Shown here: piece after piece, positions 10,348 to 20,261 of the stretch
How the letters are laid out: each line of letters starts with the position of its first letter
Numbering within the stretch: the first letter of the stretch is position 1
Assembly: GCA_017311315.1 (NCBI GenBank)
Contig: CM029654.1
Span: forward strand, 2,232,001-2,296,000
Origin: Dendrocalamus latiflorus
Lineage: Eukaryota; Streptophyta; Magnoliopsida; Poales; Poaceae
Length of the DNA: 64,000 nt
Direction of reading: 5' to 3'
Made by a program: the position numbers and the translations under genes
Notes under the pieces: model-generated
Seen by the model: only the letters and a program-made list of their open reading frames with translations
Databases searched by the model: none
Told to the model about the DNA's origin: nothing

Positions 10348-11640
10348 CTTCTGAATGATATCAGCACCAAGGCGCTCCTCAGGGTCGTCCAATTTCTCCT
10401 TGATGGTTGGTACAAATGTTGACAGATGAACATAGGCTGCACCACCTCCAGGTACTATACCTTCCTCTATAGCTGCGAAAGTTGCATTCTTGGCATCCTC
10501 TATACGGAGTTTGCGGTCCTCAAGCTCTGTCTCCGTTGCAGCTCCAACCTTTATCACCGCAACTCCACCAGAAAGCTTTGCAATTCTCTCTGCCAACTTC
10601 TCATAATCATATACCGAGTCTGTCTGAGAGAGCTCTCTCTTTAGCTGTGCAATTCTTGCCTGGATCTCATCTTTGGTGGCAACATCTGCTATAATGGTCG
10701 TGGATGACTGGGAGATTGTCACTTTCCGGGCAACGCCAAGCTGCTCCACTGTTGTATTCTCAACCAGTAAGCCGAGATCTTTTGCTTGAAATTCAGCACC
10801 TGAAACAAAAGACAGGGAAATAAAAATATACACCAGCAAATCATACAACCAATACAGAGTTGGAACTTGGAACCAACAACAGGACAGACCAAATGCAAGT
10901 TGTTTAACTTCTGAAAGTTGCAAGTTAAAGCAACTCGATTTTGTTTCTGCCCCATACTGGCTCCAGCCACTTCAATTACCCTTGCAGTGGTCTTTTAACG
11001 TCATAAACTCGTATTTTTAATGTAAGCTAATGTGTATGCATACATAAATGTGAAAAGGGAAAAATGCTGTAGCAATAGTAGCAAGAGAAAGCGGTCAACA
11101 CAGAAAGTAGTTTCACCTGTAACAATGGCGATGTCCTGAAGAAGAGCCTTACGCCTTTCACCAAAACCAGGAGCTTTAATCGCAGCTACGTTTAGAATTC
11201 CTCTAAGCTTGTTGACAACTAAAGTTGCCAAAGCCTCACCAGATACATCCTCCGCAACTATAAGAAGTGGTGCTCTTAACTGTGTTGTTTGCTCCAACAA
11301 AGGAATTATTTCTTTTATTGAAGATATCTTCTGATCAGTTACAAGAATCCGAGCATTTTCAAACTCAATGAGTGACTTCTCAGGATTCGTAACAAACTGA
11401 GGCGAGATATATCCTCTATCAATCTGCACATATGGACAATATGACGAACCACTTCAGCACCAGTAAAAACTACTGTACTTATTCAACCACAAAATGGAAT
11501 CAGCAAGAGAGCAATACTAACCTCCCTCCATTCCTTCTTCAACTTCAACAGTAGTCTCAAACGATGATGATGACTCGATTGAGAGAACACCATCAGGACC
11601 AACCTTGTCAATAGCCTCCGCGATCATGGTCCCAACCCAG
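10348..11640 (-). pseudogene. CPN60A: Captured plastid chaperonin Cpn60-alpha fragment, three exons
   Basis: Middle part of the alpha subunit of chloroplast chaperonin 60 (Rubisco large-subunit-binding protein), a GroEL-type ATPase that folds Rubisco in the stroma. Exons on the minus strand are about 11521-11640 (AIDKVGPDGVLSIESSSSFE), 11117-11423 (DRGYISPQFVTNPEKSL, APLLIVAEDVSGEALATLVV, AAIKAPGFGERRKALLQDIA) and 10348-10799 (LAERIAKLSGGVAVIKVGA, GIVPGGGAAYVHLSTFVP). Borders follow GT..AG and frames are open within these exons. The transit peptide, the first ATP-site segment and the C-terminal third are missing. The reading frame runs out into intron sequence after GADIIQK. This is a captured gene segment. 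Confidence 0.9.
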
Positions 11641-11660
11641 GAGATAGTACATTAAGATCT

Positions 11661-11711
11661 ATGATTAGAAAACTGTACCGAGTTTATTGGATCCACATCA
11701 AAACTGAGGAG
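11661..11711 (-). repeat. Second copy of the pyridoxal kinase exon piece
   Basis: About 50 bp nearly identical to 12431-12482, encoding FDVDPINSVQFSNH on the minus strand. It lies just upstream of the first Cpn60 exon, so the piece was duplicated inside the Helitron after or during capture. Confidence 0.8.
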
Positions 11712-12239
11712 TTGTAGGGGGAAGACGGCTGATTTGTTACCAACATACCCCTAAATTAAATAAAAAACAGCCTGAGCAGAGCATACATATCAAATTGAAA
11801 AATAAAACATTTAGTTATTTACTACTTCTGGAACAAAGCTAAGTACAGTTTTTTTGTACATTATACAATCCCTGATCCAACCTGACCAGATGGAAGTCAT
11901 ACAACGACAAAGCGGTCTTAACCGTTGAGCAATCACACGACTCCCGTAGTCCCGTGGTGCTATTTAACAAGCGATAATCATGCTAATGGTGTGCAAGCAA
12001 CGCGGGATGCATTCCTGCGTCATATAAATAGCACAGAAAGGGAACTCTTGCAGGGGCCTAACCTAAACCTCCCCACATCAGAAGATCTTACAACCCAGGA
12101 TATACTACCAGGTGTTCTTGGCCTAGCCACCGAGATCTTACAACCCACAAAACAGTCGCTTGGGCAAGTGAAAATTGAATTAAATGAAAATTGAAGGATG
12201 GGCAAGTGAAAATTGAATTAAGTCGTAATGGTCGTTCAC

Positions 12240-12482
12240 CTGTTAATAAATGGGTATAGTGCAATAAATCATTTTGCTCCAGCCCTTCAATAAGATCCCA
12301 CAGCTGATTGCCATTGAGAACCTGTCCTCTAAATGTTGGGTATCTTGAGAAAACACATAACAGGAACAATTTAGGTGTGTCAAACAAAGTGCACATAAGC
12401 TGTTACACGACGCAGCCCACCTCTACCTGTATGATTAGAAAACTGTACCGAGTTTATTGGATCCACATCAAAACCGAGGAGC
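12240..12482 (-). pseudogene. Captured pyridoxal kinase exons
   Basis: Two exons of pyridoxal kinase, the cytosolic PfkB-family enzyme that phosphorylates vitamin B6 vitamers. About 12427-12482 gives LGFDVDPINSVQFSNHTG. About 12240-12343 gives YPTFRGQVLNGNQLWDLIEG and LEQNDLLHYTHLLTG. Both are hallmark N-terminal segments of plant pyridoxal kinase. The acceptor of the second exon reads AAG before ATACCC where AGG is expected, so splicing as in the parent gene is doubtful. ATP-binding and catalytic regions are absent. Confidence 0.87.
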
Positions 12483-12754
12483 GTACTGGCTGGAAACTGG
12501 CCGAGTTTACTGTGATAATAGTTTAAGAACTGAACAATTAACAACACTTCTTGCTGGAAACTGCACAACATTTAAGTTTGCAATTCTGAAATTCGAAAGA
12601 CAATATGAGATAAGTACTGGCTATAGCATGTCTTACAATAAAAATTCAGTTAGCAGATTTGTTCTCAGGAGCTAAATGTTGACAAGATACCAAACTGTGT
12701 TATATACACTATGTAATCATGAGGTTAAACATCAGATCATGCTAACAATCTAAC

Positions 12755-13225
12755 CTTGTGTGCAGTGCCATTGAGTGGCTGCAGGTCATCCAATTCTCCT
12801 GTAACAAACGGATGCTGCAAAAAACGTTTAAGATGTCACATTTACAAAAATTATAACATCATCGTACACTTAAAACCACACAAATACCGCCAGCTACAAT
12901 GCACCAAATCAATGCAAATATACCTTCAATAAATCTGATGCAGTAGACCTCAGCTCCGGTTCCCTAAAAGAAGAAAAAATAACCAAGGCACCAGATAAGA
13001 AATCCAGGAACTATAGTTTTCAATTGCAAGAAGTTATGTAATGCTTTTGAACGAATATTATCTAAGTGAAATAAACAACCAAATTTTCAAGTGCTGATCA
13101 ACCAAATTTTCAACTACTTTAGTGCTGGGGTGATAAAATTTACCTCCTGATACTGCTGGCTCCATGGTGGTTTACCAGTAGCCATTTCAATGAATGTGCA
13201 TCCCACACTCCAGATATCTGCAGAG
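12755..13225 (-). pseudogene. Captured ANP/NPK1-type MAPKKK kinase-domain exons
   Basis: Three exons from the C-lobe of a MAP kinase kinase kinase of the ANP/NPK1 group, which acts in cytokinesis and stress signalling in plants. 13144-13225 gives SADIWSVGCTFIEMATG and KPPWSQQYQE. 12924-12963 gives EPELRSTASDLLK. 12755-12814 gives HPFVTGELDDLQPLNG. The exon that should lie between the first two (holding the GTTKSHPPIPEH-type segment) is not found. The glycine loop, catalytic lysine, HRD and DFG motifs are all missing. Confidence 0.87.
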
Positions 13226-13349
13226 CTGAGATATTGGAAGGGTAAGGATAAGGATCAACTCACAAAATAAGAACAAATAGAGAAATGGCATGATTCTAAA
13301 GTATATTTTTTCAACTCACAATAGATTAATTCCCTACTTGGTACAAATT

Positions 13350-14371
13350 AGACATCCATAGAATCAATTGAAGACAGGGAGGCAGGGTTTCGACCTGGAC
13401 GGTGTGGGACTGGATGCTGAGCACGCGTCCCGTGTCGGACGGCAAGGCGACAGAGAGGATCGGCGGCCGCGACATCGCCGGATGCACCGCCCCTCCTGCA
13501 CTCCTCCGCCGCCGCGGCAGCAACCACCAGTCCCCCCTCCTCCCTACACTCGCAGTCACAGCACAAACGAAGCCGGCGCCGCCGGAGACGACGATGCGCA
13601 GGGACGTCTTCCGGATGCCTGCGGGGAGGCGGCGGGCGGCGGCGGAGACGGTGGAGGCGCCGCGGTGGGTTTTGGTGGTGGCCGTATCGGGGCCAAGGTG
13701 AAGACGGCCAGACCAGGCGGGCGAGCGCACGGCGCGGCGGCCTCGGGCGACGGCGCGGCGATCTCGGGCGCTGGAGACGGCCGGATCCGGCGAGGAGTGG
13801 GTGACGGCCACGGGAGGCGGTCGGAAGTCGGCGGAGAGCGCCGAATCTGGCGGCGGAGAGGCTGGATCCGGCGGCGAAGAGCCTGGATCTGGGCTTGCCG
13901 GCGGTGGAGACGGCCAGATCCGGGGCGGGAGGCGGTCGGCGCGGCCGGTGCAGAGGCAGGCCGGATCCGGACTTGGCGACGTGCGTGTGTGGTGGGGGGT
14001 GCCGCTCACGCGTCACGAGGGCGGAGGCTGCTAGGAAACGTGGTTCACTGCACCGGAGGCGAGGAGGCGGAGGGGTGGGGGGAGGAGGAGGCGGCGGCGT
14101 TGGGTGGTGTGGGGAGTAGAAGACGGCGGCGCGGGGTGGGGTAGGGAGGAGGAGGAGGCGGCGGCGCAGGGGGTGGGGGGAGGAGGCGGCGGCGGCGGCG
14201 GAGCGGGGGAGGACGCGGAGGAGGAGGAGCGGGGGAGGCGGCGGTTGGAGGAGGAGCAAGGGCGGAGCGGGAGGAGGGACGCGGCGCGGGGGGTGGGGGG
14301 AGCAGCGTCCGGGCGGAAATTTCGCGATTAAGACGAGCGTCAGGAACGCGGGAGGGGTACTGCAGATCCAT
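13350..14371 (-). other. GC-rich 5' part of the Helitron, possible UDP-glucuronate decarboxylase fragment
   Basis: A GC-rich block with long low-complexity frames on both strands, which I regard as compositional. One segment near 13560-13640 reads GIRKTSLRIVVSGGAGFV after an AG on the minus strand. It resembles the Rossmann GGAGFVG start of the UDP-xylose synthase (UDP-glucuronic acid decarboxylase) catalytic domain, but the homology is lost straight after GFV. The rest looks like promoter, leader and first-exon sequence of captured genes. Confidence 0.5.
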
Positions 14372-14562
14372 TGAAGGATGATCGTCGGATATGGTTGAGT
14401 AAGGAGAGAGAATAGAGGAGAGTTAATCTGGTGCGGACGTTTTTAGGATGGTGCAATTCTGGGTGCATATTATGGTGTGGACGTAGTTAAGGTCATGACT
14501 GTGGAGCAGATAATTGTTGAGTGGATATAGGATAGTTTTAACTGGTGAATTAATAGTGTAGA

Positions 14563-15540
14563 TTTACATAAGAATTGGTTACTACCTGATGATAGTTTTT
14601 AATATTTAGGTTTGAGCGTGAGGAGATTTTAGGACCCGAGAAGATTATATATTGTCTAGAAATACGTGCCTAGCAGAACGTGTGGAAGGATTGGGATGCC
14701 AAAAGAAGACAACGCATGCATGGAAAAGAAATAAAGGAGTGCTTTGGCATGCTAATGTAGGAGTGCTTTGGCATGCTATGTGGACGTGCTGCATGTGCAT
14801 GCACGCATGCGGGTGTTTGCATGAGCATGCATTGAGGAAAAAAAACAAAGCACTGTTCATGTGAGAAATCCTATGCATACATGCAGCCATGCATGGCAAA
14901 GAAGCAAGAGAAGGAAAGAAGTCTCAATGCAGTTATTGGTTGATGCACGAGAGAACTAGAAAGGAAGAAAGAGAAGCCATGTGCATGGAAAGCAAGAGAA
15001 TTCCCACGGCCTACGTGTTGCGATAGCTGATCCAAATCCAAGTCCTAAGAGAAGGCCCATGCACTGTATATACCTGGTCCTTGCGTGAGCCATCCAAGGT
15101 CATGCGCCAAGTCTGGCCGAGGCCATTAATTGGGCCGTATGTTTCGGCCATGTGTTTCTATTTAAGTAATTAGAGTCTATCTTGGTTGATATGACCGAAC
15201 AAGTCTTTGATTTGGCCTTAGGCCCACTTCATTGTGTGCATGCGTGATAAATAGCCGCACCTCTTTTCTTTAATGGAAGACCACCATGAATCAATTTATT
15301 ATTTTTTTTACAGAGAGCTATACGCTTGTTCTTCCTAAGGTTTGACACGCAGATGCAACCTAGAGAGGAATTGAGCATTCTCTACCCTATTATTCTTGTG
15401 ATTTCTCGTGTTTTGCAGGAAGAATGTCACGTCTACTTTTGCGTGGTCGAGTAGACAAGGATCAAAGCGTGTAGTTAGGCGAATTCTTATGTCGTAGGTT
15501 GCTGTATTGAAACAGTGGTTGGCGCCATCGATTCGTCATG
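14563..15540 (+). other. LTR-like segment right of the Helitron
   Basis: No gene seen. The stretch ends in a region resembling the R/U5 part of an LTR followed by TTGGCGCC. It belongs to the element that the Helitron entered. Confidence 0.5.
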
Positions 15541-15604
15541 TTGCATAGATCTAAAGTTATCCTTGATCCTACGTTGTGAAGATCAGGCACCCTGTATCAC
15601 CTAT

Positions 15605-15990
15605 CCTATTCCATCAACTAGCACCACATCATCAGAAAAAAGCATACACCAAGGGATATCTTCTTGTATGTCCCATGTAGCCTCGTCCATCATTAGGGCA
15701 AAAATGTATGTGCTCAACGCTGACCTTTAGTATAGTCCTATCTTAATAGGAAAGTCATTAGTAACACTACCACATGTTCTGACATTAGTCACAATATCTT
15801 CGTACATGTCCTTAATTAGGGTAATATACTTTGTTGGGACTTTTTTCTTTTAGAACGCCCACCACATGATATTTCTTGGCACTTGGTTATATGCTTTCTC
15901 TAAGTCAATAAACACTATGTGAAGGTCCTTTTGCTTCCTATACCTATCCATTAACTGTCATAGCAAGAAAATCGCCTCCTCGGCAACAAC
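15605..15990 (-). mobile_element. RTE-type LINE, catalytic reverse transcriptase part (broken)
   Basis: The minus strand reads MDRYRKQKDLHIVFIDLEKA, YNQVPRNIMWW, MDEATWDIQEDIPWCMLF and SDDVVLVD, the RT palm of RTE-clade LINEs. The usual ADD is SDD here. Several stops and frame changes are present. It continues in the block at 7757-8673 once the intervening insertion is removed. Confidence 0.8.
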
Positions 15991-15999
15991 GAAGATTTT

Positions 16000-16145
16000 A
16001 ATTATTTTAACTCCACATATGTAGTTTTTAGGGTTTATTTTAGGGTTTTTCTTTGTAGGTTTTATTATAAGGCTCTCATTTGTTTGACCTTACAGAGATT
16101 TTATTCTTAGCCTACTTTAATTTGTTTGAGACAAAAGACTTTGTT
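16000..16145 (+). mobile_element. Inverted RTE LINE 3' end
   Basis: The plus strand ends GACAAAAGACTTTGTTGTTG, the same terminal motif as at 7785 but in the opposite orientation, and it directly abuts SMC5 intron sequence at 16146. It may be the 3' half of a 5'-inverted (twin-primed) copy or a second LINE fragment. Confidence 0.6.
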
Positions 16146-16210
16146 GTTGTTGTCGTAATACTGGAAGCTTACATGAACCTAAGGTACACATGTACATATG
16201 AAAGACCAAC

Positions 16211-17055
16211 CTGCCTTAAGTTGTTAACTTGAATATTAAATTTCTTGATGACATCAATGACTTCCTTTCTTGGGACAGTTGCACCTACAGGAAACAAATT
16301 TCAGTGATGCAGAAAGGCCACCTTTTCCAACAAAAGGAACATACTTCAAAAGAATAACGACAGACATAAACAGTAGAGTAACTTACGCGTATAATGTATT
16401 AGAGATTATGTTATAGGATTGCAGCAAATCTAGTAGGCATTTTCTTTTGCTCTAGCAAAACTCCACCTACCACATGCCACGCCTTCACAAAAGTTGACGA
16501 GCGAGCTTGAGGAGTGAGACATGCAGTAACATACCATTGAGCAGCCACTCGGACTTGCTGTTGGTGTCGATCTTCCTGGTAATGCAGATGTTGTCGTAGG
16601 TCAGTAAGATACCTTGACATGGCCGGACTCCTCACCCCTCTTGACGAAGGCTCCGACGATGGATGCCCTCCCGAGAACCTGTAGGCGATCGCGATCGCAA
16701 TCGTGGTGTTAGTAAGTAGTACTACTACAATAGCAGCAGTAACAAATAGATTGGAGCGAGCCACTCCAATCTAAAGCGAAAGCGAAGCGTCGGGGGTGGT
16801 GCCGTACGTGGGGGTCTCCGGCGAGGGCGAATGCGATGGCGCAGACGATGGAGCTCTTGCCGGAGCCGTTGGGGCCGACGACGAGGTTGAGGCGGGCGCG
16901 GGCCGGGGCGGCAGGCGAGGCGAGGCGAGGCGGTCGTAGGTCATGAAGTTGCGGAGCTCGATCTCCACGACGTTCCCCGGCACGTATTCGTCCTCCCCTC
17001 TCTGCGGGGTGGCGGAGGCGAGCCTGGCGCTCTTGGCTGCGCGGGCGGCCGCCAT
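16211..17055 (-). pseudogene. SMC5: SMC5 copy A, N-terminal exons with broken Walker A region
   Basis: First three exons of SMC5. Exon 1 (16808-17055) starts with ATG at 17055, encoding a basic N-terminus then YVPGNVVEIELRNFMTYDRL. A net +14 bp change, including a TCGCCTCGCC-type duplication, then shifts the frame, so GPNGSGKSS (Walker A) is present only out of frame. Exon 2 (16535-16678) begins VLGRAS.VGAFVKRGEESGH but hits TGA after KVSY. Exon 3 (16211-16284) gives GATVPRKEVIDVIKKF and NIQVNNLRQ intact, with both splice borders. Known role: the ATPase head of the SMC5/6 complex. Two independent lesions make this copy dead. The next exons downstream are missing, replaced by the nested insertions. 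Confidence 0.92.
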
Positions 17056-17826
17056 AATCTAGCGCTTGGACCCCCGACTAGATTGAGCTTGAGGTGCTTC
17101 AGAGTTCGGATCCGATCGAGCCTGGCACGAGGCCACGGGAGGAGGCGAGTGGAAGAGGGAGCTCCTAGGCTGGATGGGATATGATGCTGTGCGGAAGGGA
17201 TGGCCGCTCGCGGCGGCGACGGGGCGGCGATCGGATTGGGGTGCGTTTCCTTCCGGACGGTTTGGCGGAAATGGAGGGAAGAGAGGCGCCAAGGCGGAGG
17301 CATGCGCCGATGCGCTGCGCCGCGCGCTCGCATGGGCCAGCCCGAGTCCGACCCATGAGGCCCATAAGCTAGGGCTCAAGTAGCTGTGCGTTTACTCATT
17401 CTGTGGGTTTTTGTCCGGCCCATTAAAATTGTTATCTCTTCTCTGGGTATTTTCGGACTTCATCACTTCTGAATGAATAGAAACCATGTGAGTAGAACCT
17501 TAAATCACAGGTTATTTTCCACAAAACAACATGCATATCACCTTCAACGTCTGCGTAGCACCGAAACTAAACTGGGGATACACAATCTGGATCGCTCTCA
17601 TGAAGACAACAGAAGAAGAAAAAAAGTGCGGGATACAAGTCACCAAAGACCATGAACAGGGCAGTTCTAATGGCAACCCCTTTCACCGTGGCAGGCTAGC
17701 TAAGCCCAGATGGCGATTCTTACGCAACGAATAAAATGCCCATATGAGTACTGACTATCCAACCGAAGCCAAGCGATGTGAAACATGACGATACTGGAAC
17801 CAAACGTCCATGCGAGCCAAGGTGAT

Positions 17827-18146
17827 TTACAGGAAGGCATCCTTCTCGAGCAACTTGAGGACCTCATCCTGGTTGTTGAGCTTAGCAACGTCGATGGGTG
17901 TCTTCCCATCCATGTTTTGGAGGGTGCTGCGGGGCATTCGAGACAGTCAAACACAAGTGAAGGGATCACAGCTTGCAAAGGGAAGAAGACAGCTGATTTA
18001 ACTTACACAGCAGCGCCGTGCTTCAGCAGAAGATCCACGCACTCCTTCCGACCATATCCAGCAGCGTAATGCAGTGGGGTGTTCTTGTTCTTGTCCAACG
18101 CGTCCACTGCAGCACCCGCCTCAAGAAGGATTTGTGCACACTTCAA
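17827..18146 (-). pseudogene. AKR2: AKR2-type ankyrin-repeat gene, last two exons only (copy A)
   Basis: C-terminal ankyrin repeats of AKR2, the cytosolic chaperone that binds newly made chloroplast outer-membrane proteins. Exon 18007-18146 reads LKCAQILLEAGAAVDALDKN, KNTPLHYAAGYGRKECVDLL and LKHGAAV. Exon 17827-17926 reads TLQNMDGKTPIDVAKLNNQ, DEVLKLLEKDAFL and stop. Splice borders are GT..AG and the frame is open. Homology with copy B (63417-63736) ends at 18181 in the upstream intron, so the 5' two thirds of the gene are lost and this copy cannot be functional. It stands in tandem with SMC5, 0.8 kb upstream of that gene's start. Confidence 0.93.
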
Positions 18147-18181
18147 CTGAAATCCAAAAGTCCACCCAATTCGTTATCACT

Positions 18182-18402
18182 ACTGGTGGTGTGCGATCTA
18201 GAGAAGCTCAGGATGGTGCCTGGTCCAGAGAAGTAGGGTGGAAAGCAGTAGCGACCAGCAGATGCATTATTGTCCTTGTGATGTGTCTGTTGTATTGCTG
18301 CGAACTGCGGTGTGAATTGAACTGCGAAATGTTCTCCTCTGCAACACAGTACACAGAGTTCAATTTCCTTGTCAGACTGGTGGGTGAAGAAGAGTAGTAC
18401 AT
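18182..18402. other. Unassigned spacer
   Basis: Starts exactly where homology to copy B ends. No coding similarity was recognised. Confidence 0.5.
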
Positions 18403-18866
18403 CACCCTGGGCACGAAAAACCGAAAACCGAGTACCGAACCGAATTTACCGAGAACCGAACCGAATTTACCGAGATCGAAAATTTCGGTTCCAGGTTCGG
18501 TTCCAGGTTCTCAGGAACCGAATTTACCGAGGAAATTCGGTTCGGTGCCTCGGTTTACCGAAATACCGAACTACCGAAACATTATGTATTTGTGGCTTTT
18601 TCTCTGTATGATTTGACACTTATTCTATATGAAATCATGTTACATTTATGTCAAAATTGGCTATTGAACTTGATGTTACATGCTGCTGTACCCTGTTCGG
18701 TAATTTCGGTAAATACCGGAACCGAACCGAAAGAACCGATAACGAATTTTTTCGGTACCGAGTTTTTTCAGGAACCGAACGGTACCGAGATTCGTAGGAA
18801 CCGAATTTGTATGGGTACCGAGGAACCGAACCGATCGGTTCGGTAGTACCGAATGCCCAGGGCTAG
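18403..18866. mobile_element. Non-autonomous hAT element rich in GAACCGAA repeats
   Basis: 464 bp bounded by the 8-bp duplication TAGTACAT (18395-18402 and 18867-18874). The inverted ends share CCCTGGGCA, with a CTAG start at the right end as in hAT elements. The interior is a dense array of ACCGAA/TTCGGT words in both orientations around a short AT-rich core, giving strong fold-back potential. No transposase. Confidence 0.9.
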
Positions 18867-18879
18867 TAGTACATGCATT

Positions 18880-19640
18880 TTAATGACGGCAATACGGCGT
18901 CGATTGTGATTTCCATTTGGGTCGGAAAAATATGGTTTATGATTAAAATTATATTGTAATTAGTTAAAATTATACTGTAACTGGTGGTGATTTATTTAGC
19001 ATAATTATATTTTTAAAAAATTAAAAATAAAAAATAGATTAACCCATTACAGACAATACAAACAAATACAAAAATAGCAAAAAAAAGTTTGAAAAAAGTT
19101 AAAAAACCATAAAAGACAAAATTTTAAAATAGTGAAAAATAAAAAAAATTAAAACCGAAATGAGCGGAGTCTCATTGTCTGCCTGGTAGGCGAGGACTGT
19201 AGACTGTAGAGTAGTACACATGAGTCACAAATGACGGCATTGATTGTGGCTGTGCATCACAGAATTGGCTGGAGACGGGCTGTCGTTTACATGTTTTGGA
19301 CTATTTCTTAGAGAGATTTTAGGTTAATTATGAGAGAGAAGTAATAGAAATTTGTGTATAATTTTGACTGATATAAATGAAGTCATTATAGTATATACTA
19401 TAATTAACTTATAAACTCTATATAAAAAAATACTCTATTTAAAAACTAATTATTATAGAAAAACTGAAAATATTTTCTAGAAGCTAAAAGGAAAAGGCTC
19501 AGCTGGGCTTTGTTTACAGTCACATGCAGTGGTAAATGGAGGCCTTTGAGCGAGTCGTCCTCAACTACCGTCGAAGCCACCGCATACCACTCACACCAAG
19601 ACAACTCCTCCGTCTCCATTCACGGACGGGCTAATAGCGA
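18880..19640. other. AT-rich spacer without recognised gene
   Basis: Long A/T runs near 19010-19150 and no coding similarity on either strand. Confidence 0.6.
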
Positions 19641-19647
19641 TGAACAC

Positions 19648-20261
19648 ATATAGGAATAATCCTATATTGGTTATAAAAAGAAATAAGTATAATTTATAAA
19701 TGTGAAAAAGATCTTCTCAATTAGATTAGTTTTTTAGAGAGAAAAAAGTTCAATACCACTTATAAAATTATTATTTTAGGATATGCATATGGCATCCCGT
19801 GGGTTTAGGTAGATAACCCATTTAGACTTATGACCCGGAGAGTAAATCCGGTTGGACCTAGACATACGGCCAGGGTCTGGATCTGTCAAGTGGTATCAGA
19901 GCCTAGGCAGCTAACATTTCCCTGGTTGCAGGAGTGCATAACTAATATATGAGGAGGAGATTGTTGAGAATAGTCCCACATTGATTCAATATGTGACAAG
20001 GAGATTGTTAGGAATAGTCCTATATTGGTTGTGAAAAGAAAGAAGTACAACTTATAAATATGAGAAATACCTTATCCATTAGACAATCTTTTGAATGAAG
20101 AAGGCTTAATACCACTTATAATATTGTTGTTTTAGGACATGCATATGACAGATTGTGGGTTTAGATGGACAACCTATTTAGACATGTAGTCTAAATAGTA
20201 AACTCGGTTAGACCTAAGTATACAAGTCAGGATCCGAATCTATAAGGGTCTGAATCTGTCA
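19648..20261 (+). mobile_element. TRIM (terminal-repeat retrotransposon in miniature)
   Basis: Two diverged direct repeats of about 241 and 256 bp (19648-19888 and 20006-20261), each ending ATCTGTCA. They flank only 117 bp. The primer site TGGTATCAGAGCC (tRNA-Met type) follows the first repeat after two bases. A purine run, GAGGAGGAGA, precedes the second. No coding capacity, as expected for TRIMs. The start of the first repeat is eroded and a clean target duplication cannot be assigned. Confidence 0.85.

Larger units (their letters stand above)
9033..14562 (-). mobile_element. Helitron carrying fragments of several unrelated genes
   Basis: A 5530-bp rolling-circle transposon on the minus strand. 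Its 5' end begins TCTACACTATTAATTCACC directly after an A. Its 3' end is CCGTAGCGTTAGCACGGGC, a short spacer and CTAG, directly before a T. GCACGGGC with nearby complementary bases gives the subterminal hairpin expected of Helitrons, and A|T insertion without target duplication fits. Inside are intron-containing fragments of a possible UDP-glucuronate decarboxylase, an ANP/NPK1-type MAPKKK, pyridoxal kinase, plastid Cpn60-alpha, an unidentified gene and PRMT10. All lie in the element's own orientation. No Rep/helicase was seen, so it is non-autonomous. Confidence 0.85.
8679..15599 (+). mobile_element. LTR-type retroelement inserted in the RTE LINE, itself split by a Helitron
   Basis: The LINE is interrupted by DNA that starts TG and ends CA, bordered by the 5-bp duplication CCTAT (8674-8678 and 15600-15604), as LTR-retrotransposon integration leaves. 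Without the Helitron it is about 1.4 kb. Its left part encodes DDEDIPIGPIKRARAKKI and NQQVNSLL on the plus strand, a peptide seen at the end of some plant retroelement polyproteins. Its right part (14563-15599) resembles an LTR, with a primer-site-like TTGGCGCC at about 15523. Paired LTRs were not found, so it is a truncated or rearranged element; assignment to Ty3/gypsy is inference. Confidence 0.65.

Noticed and set aside
10348..11640. Functional chaperonin gene
   Set aside because: N-terminal third and C-terminus are absent and it lies between other gene fragments inside a Helitron.
13348..14259. 303-codon proline/arginine-rich frame
   Set aside because: Low-complexity product of GC-rich DNA in the Helitron. 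Only the short GGAGFV segment in another frame resembles a protein.
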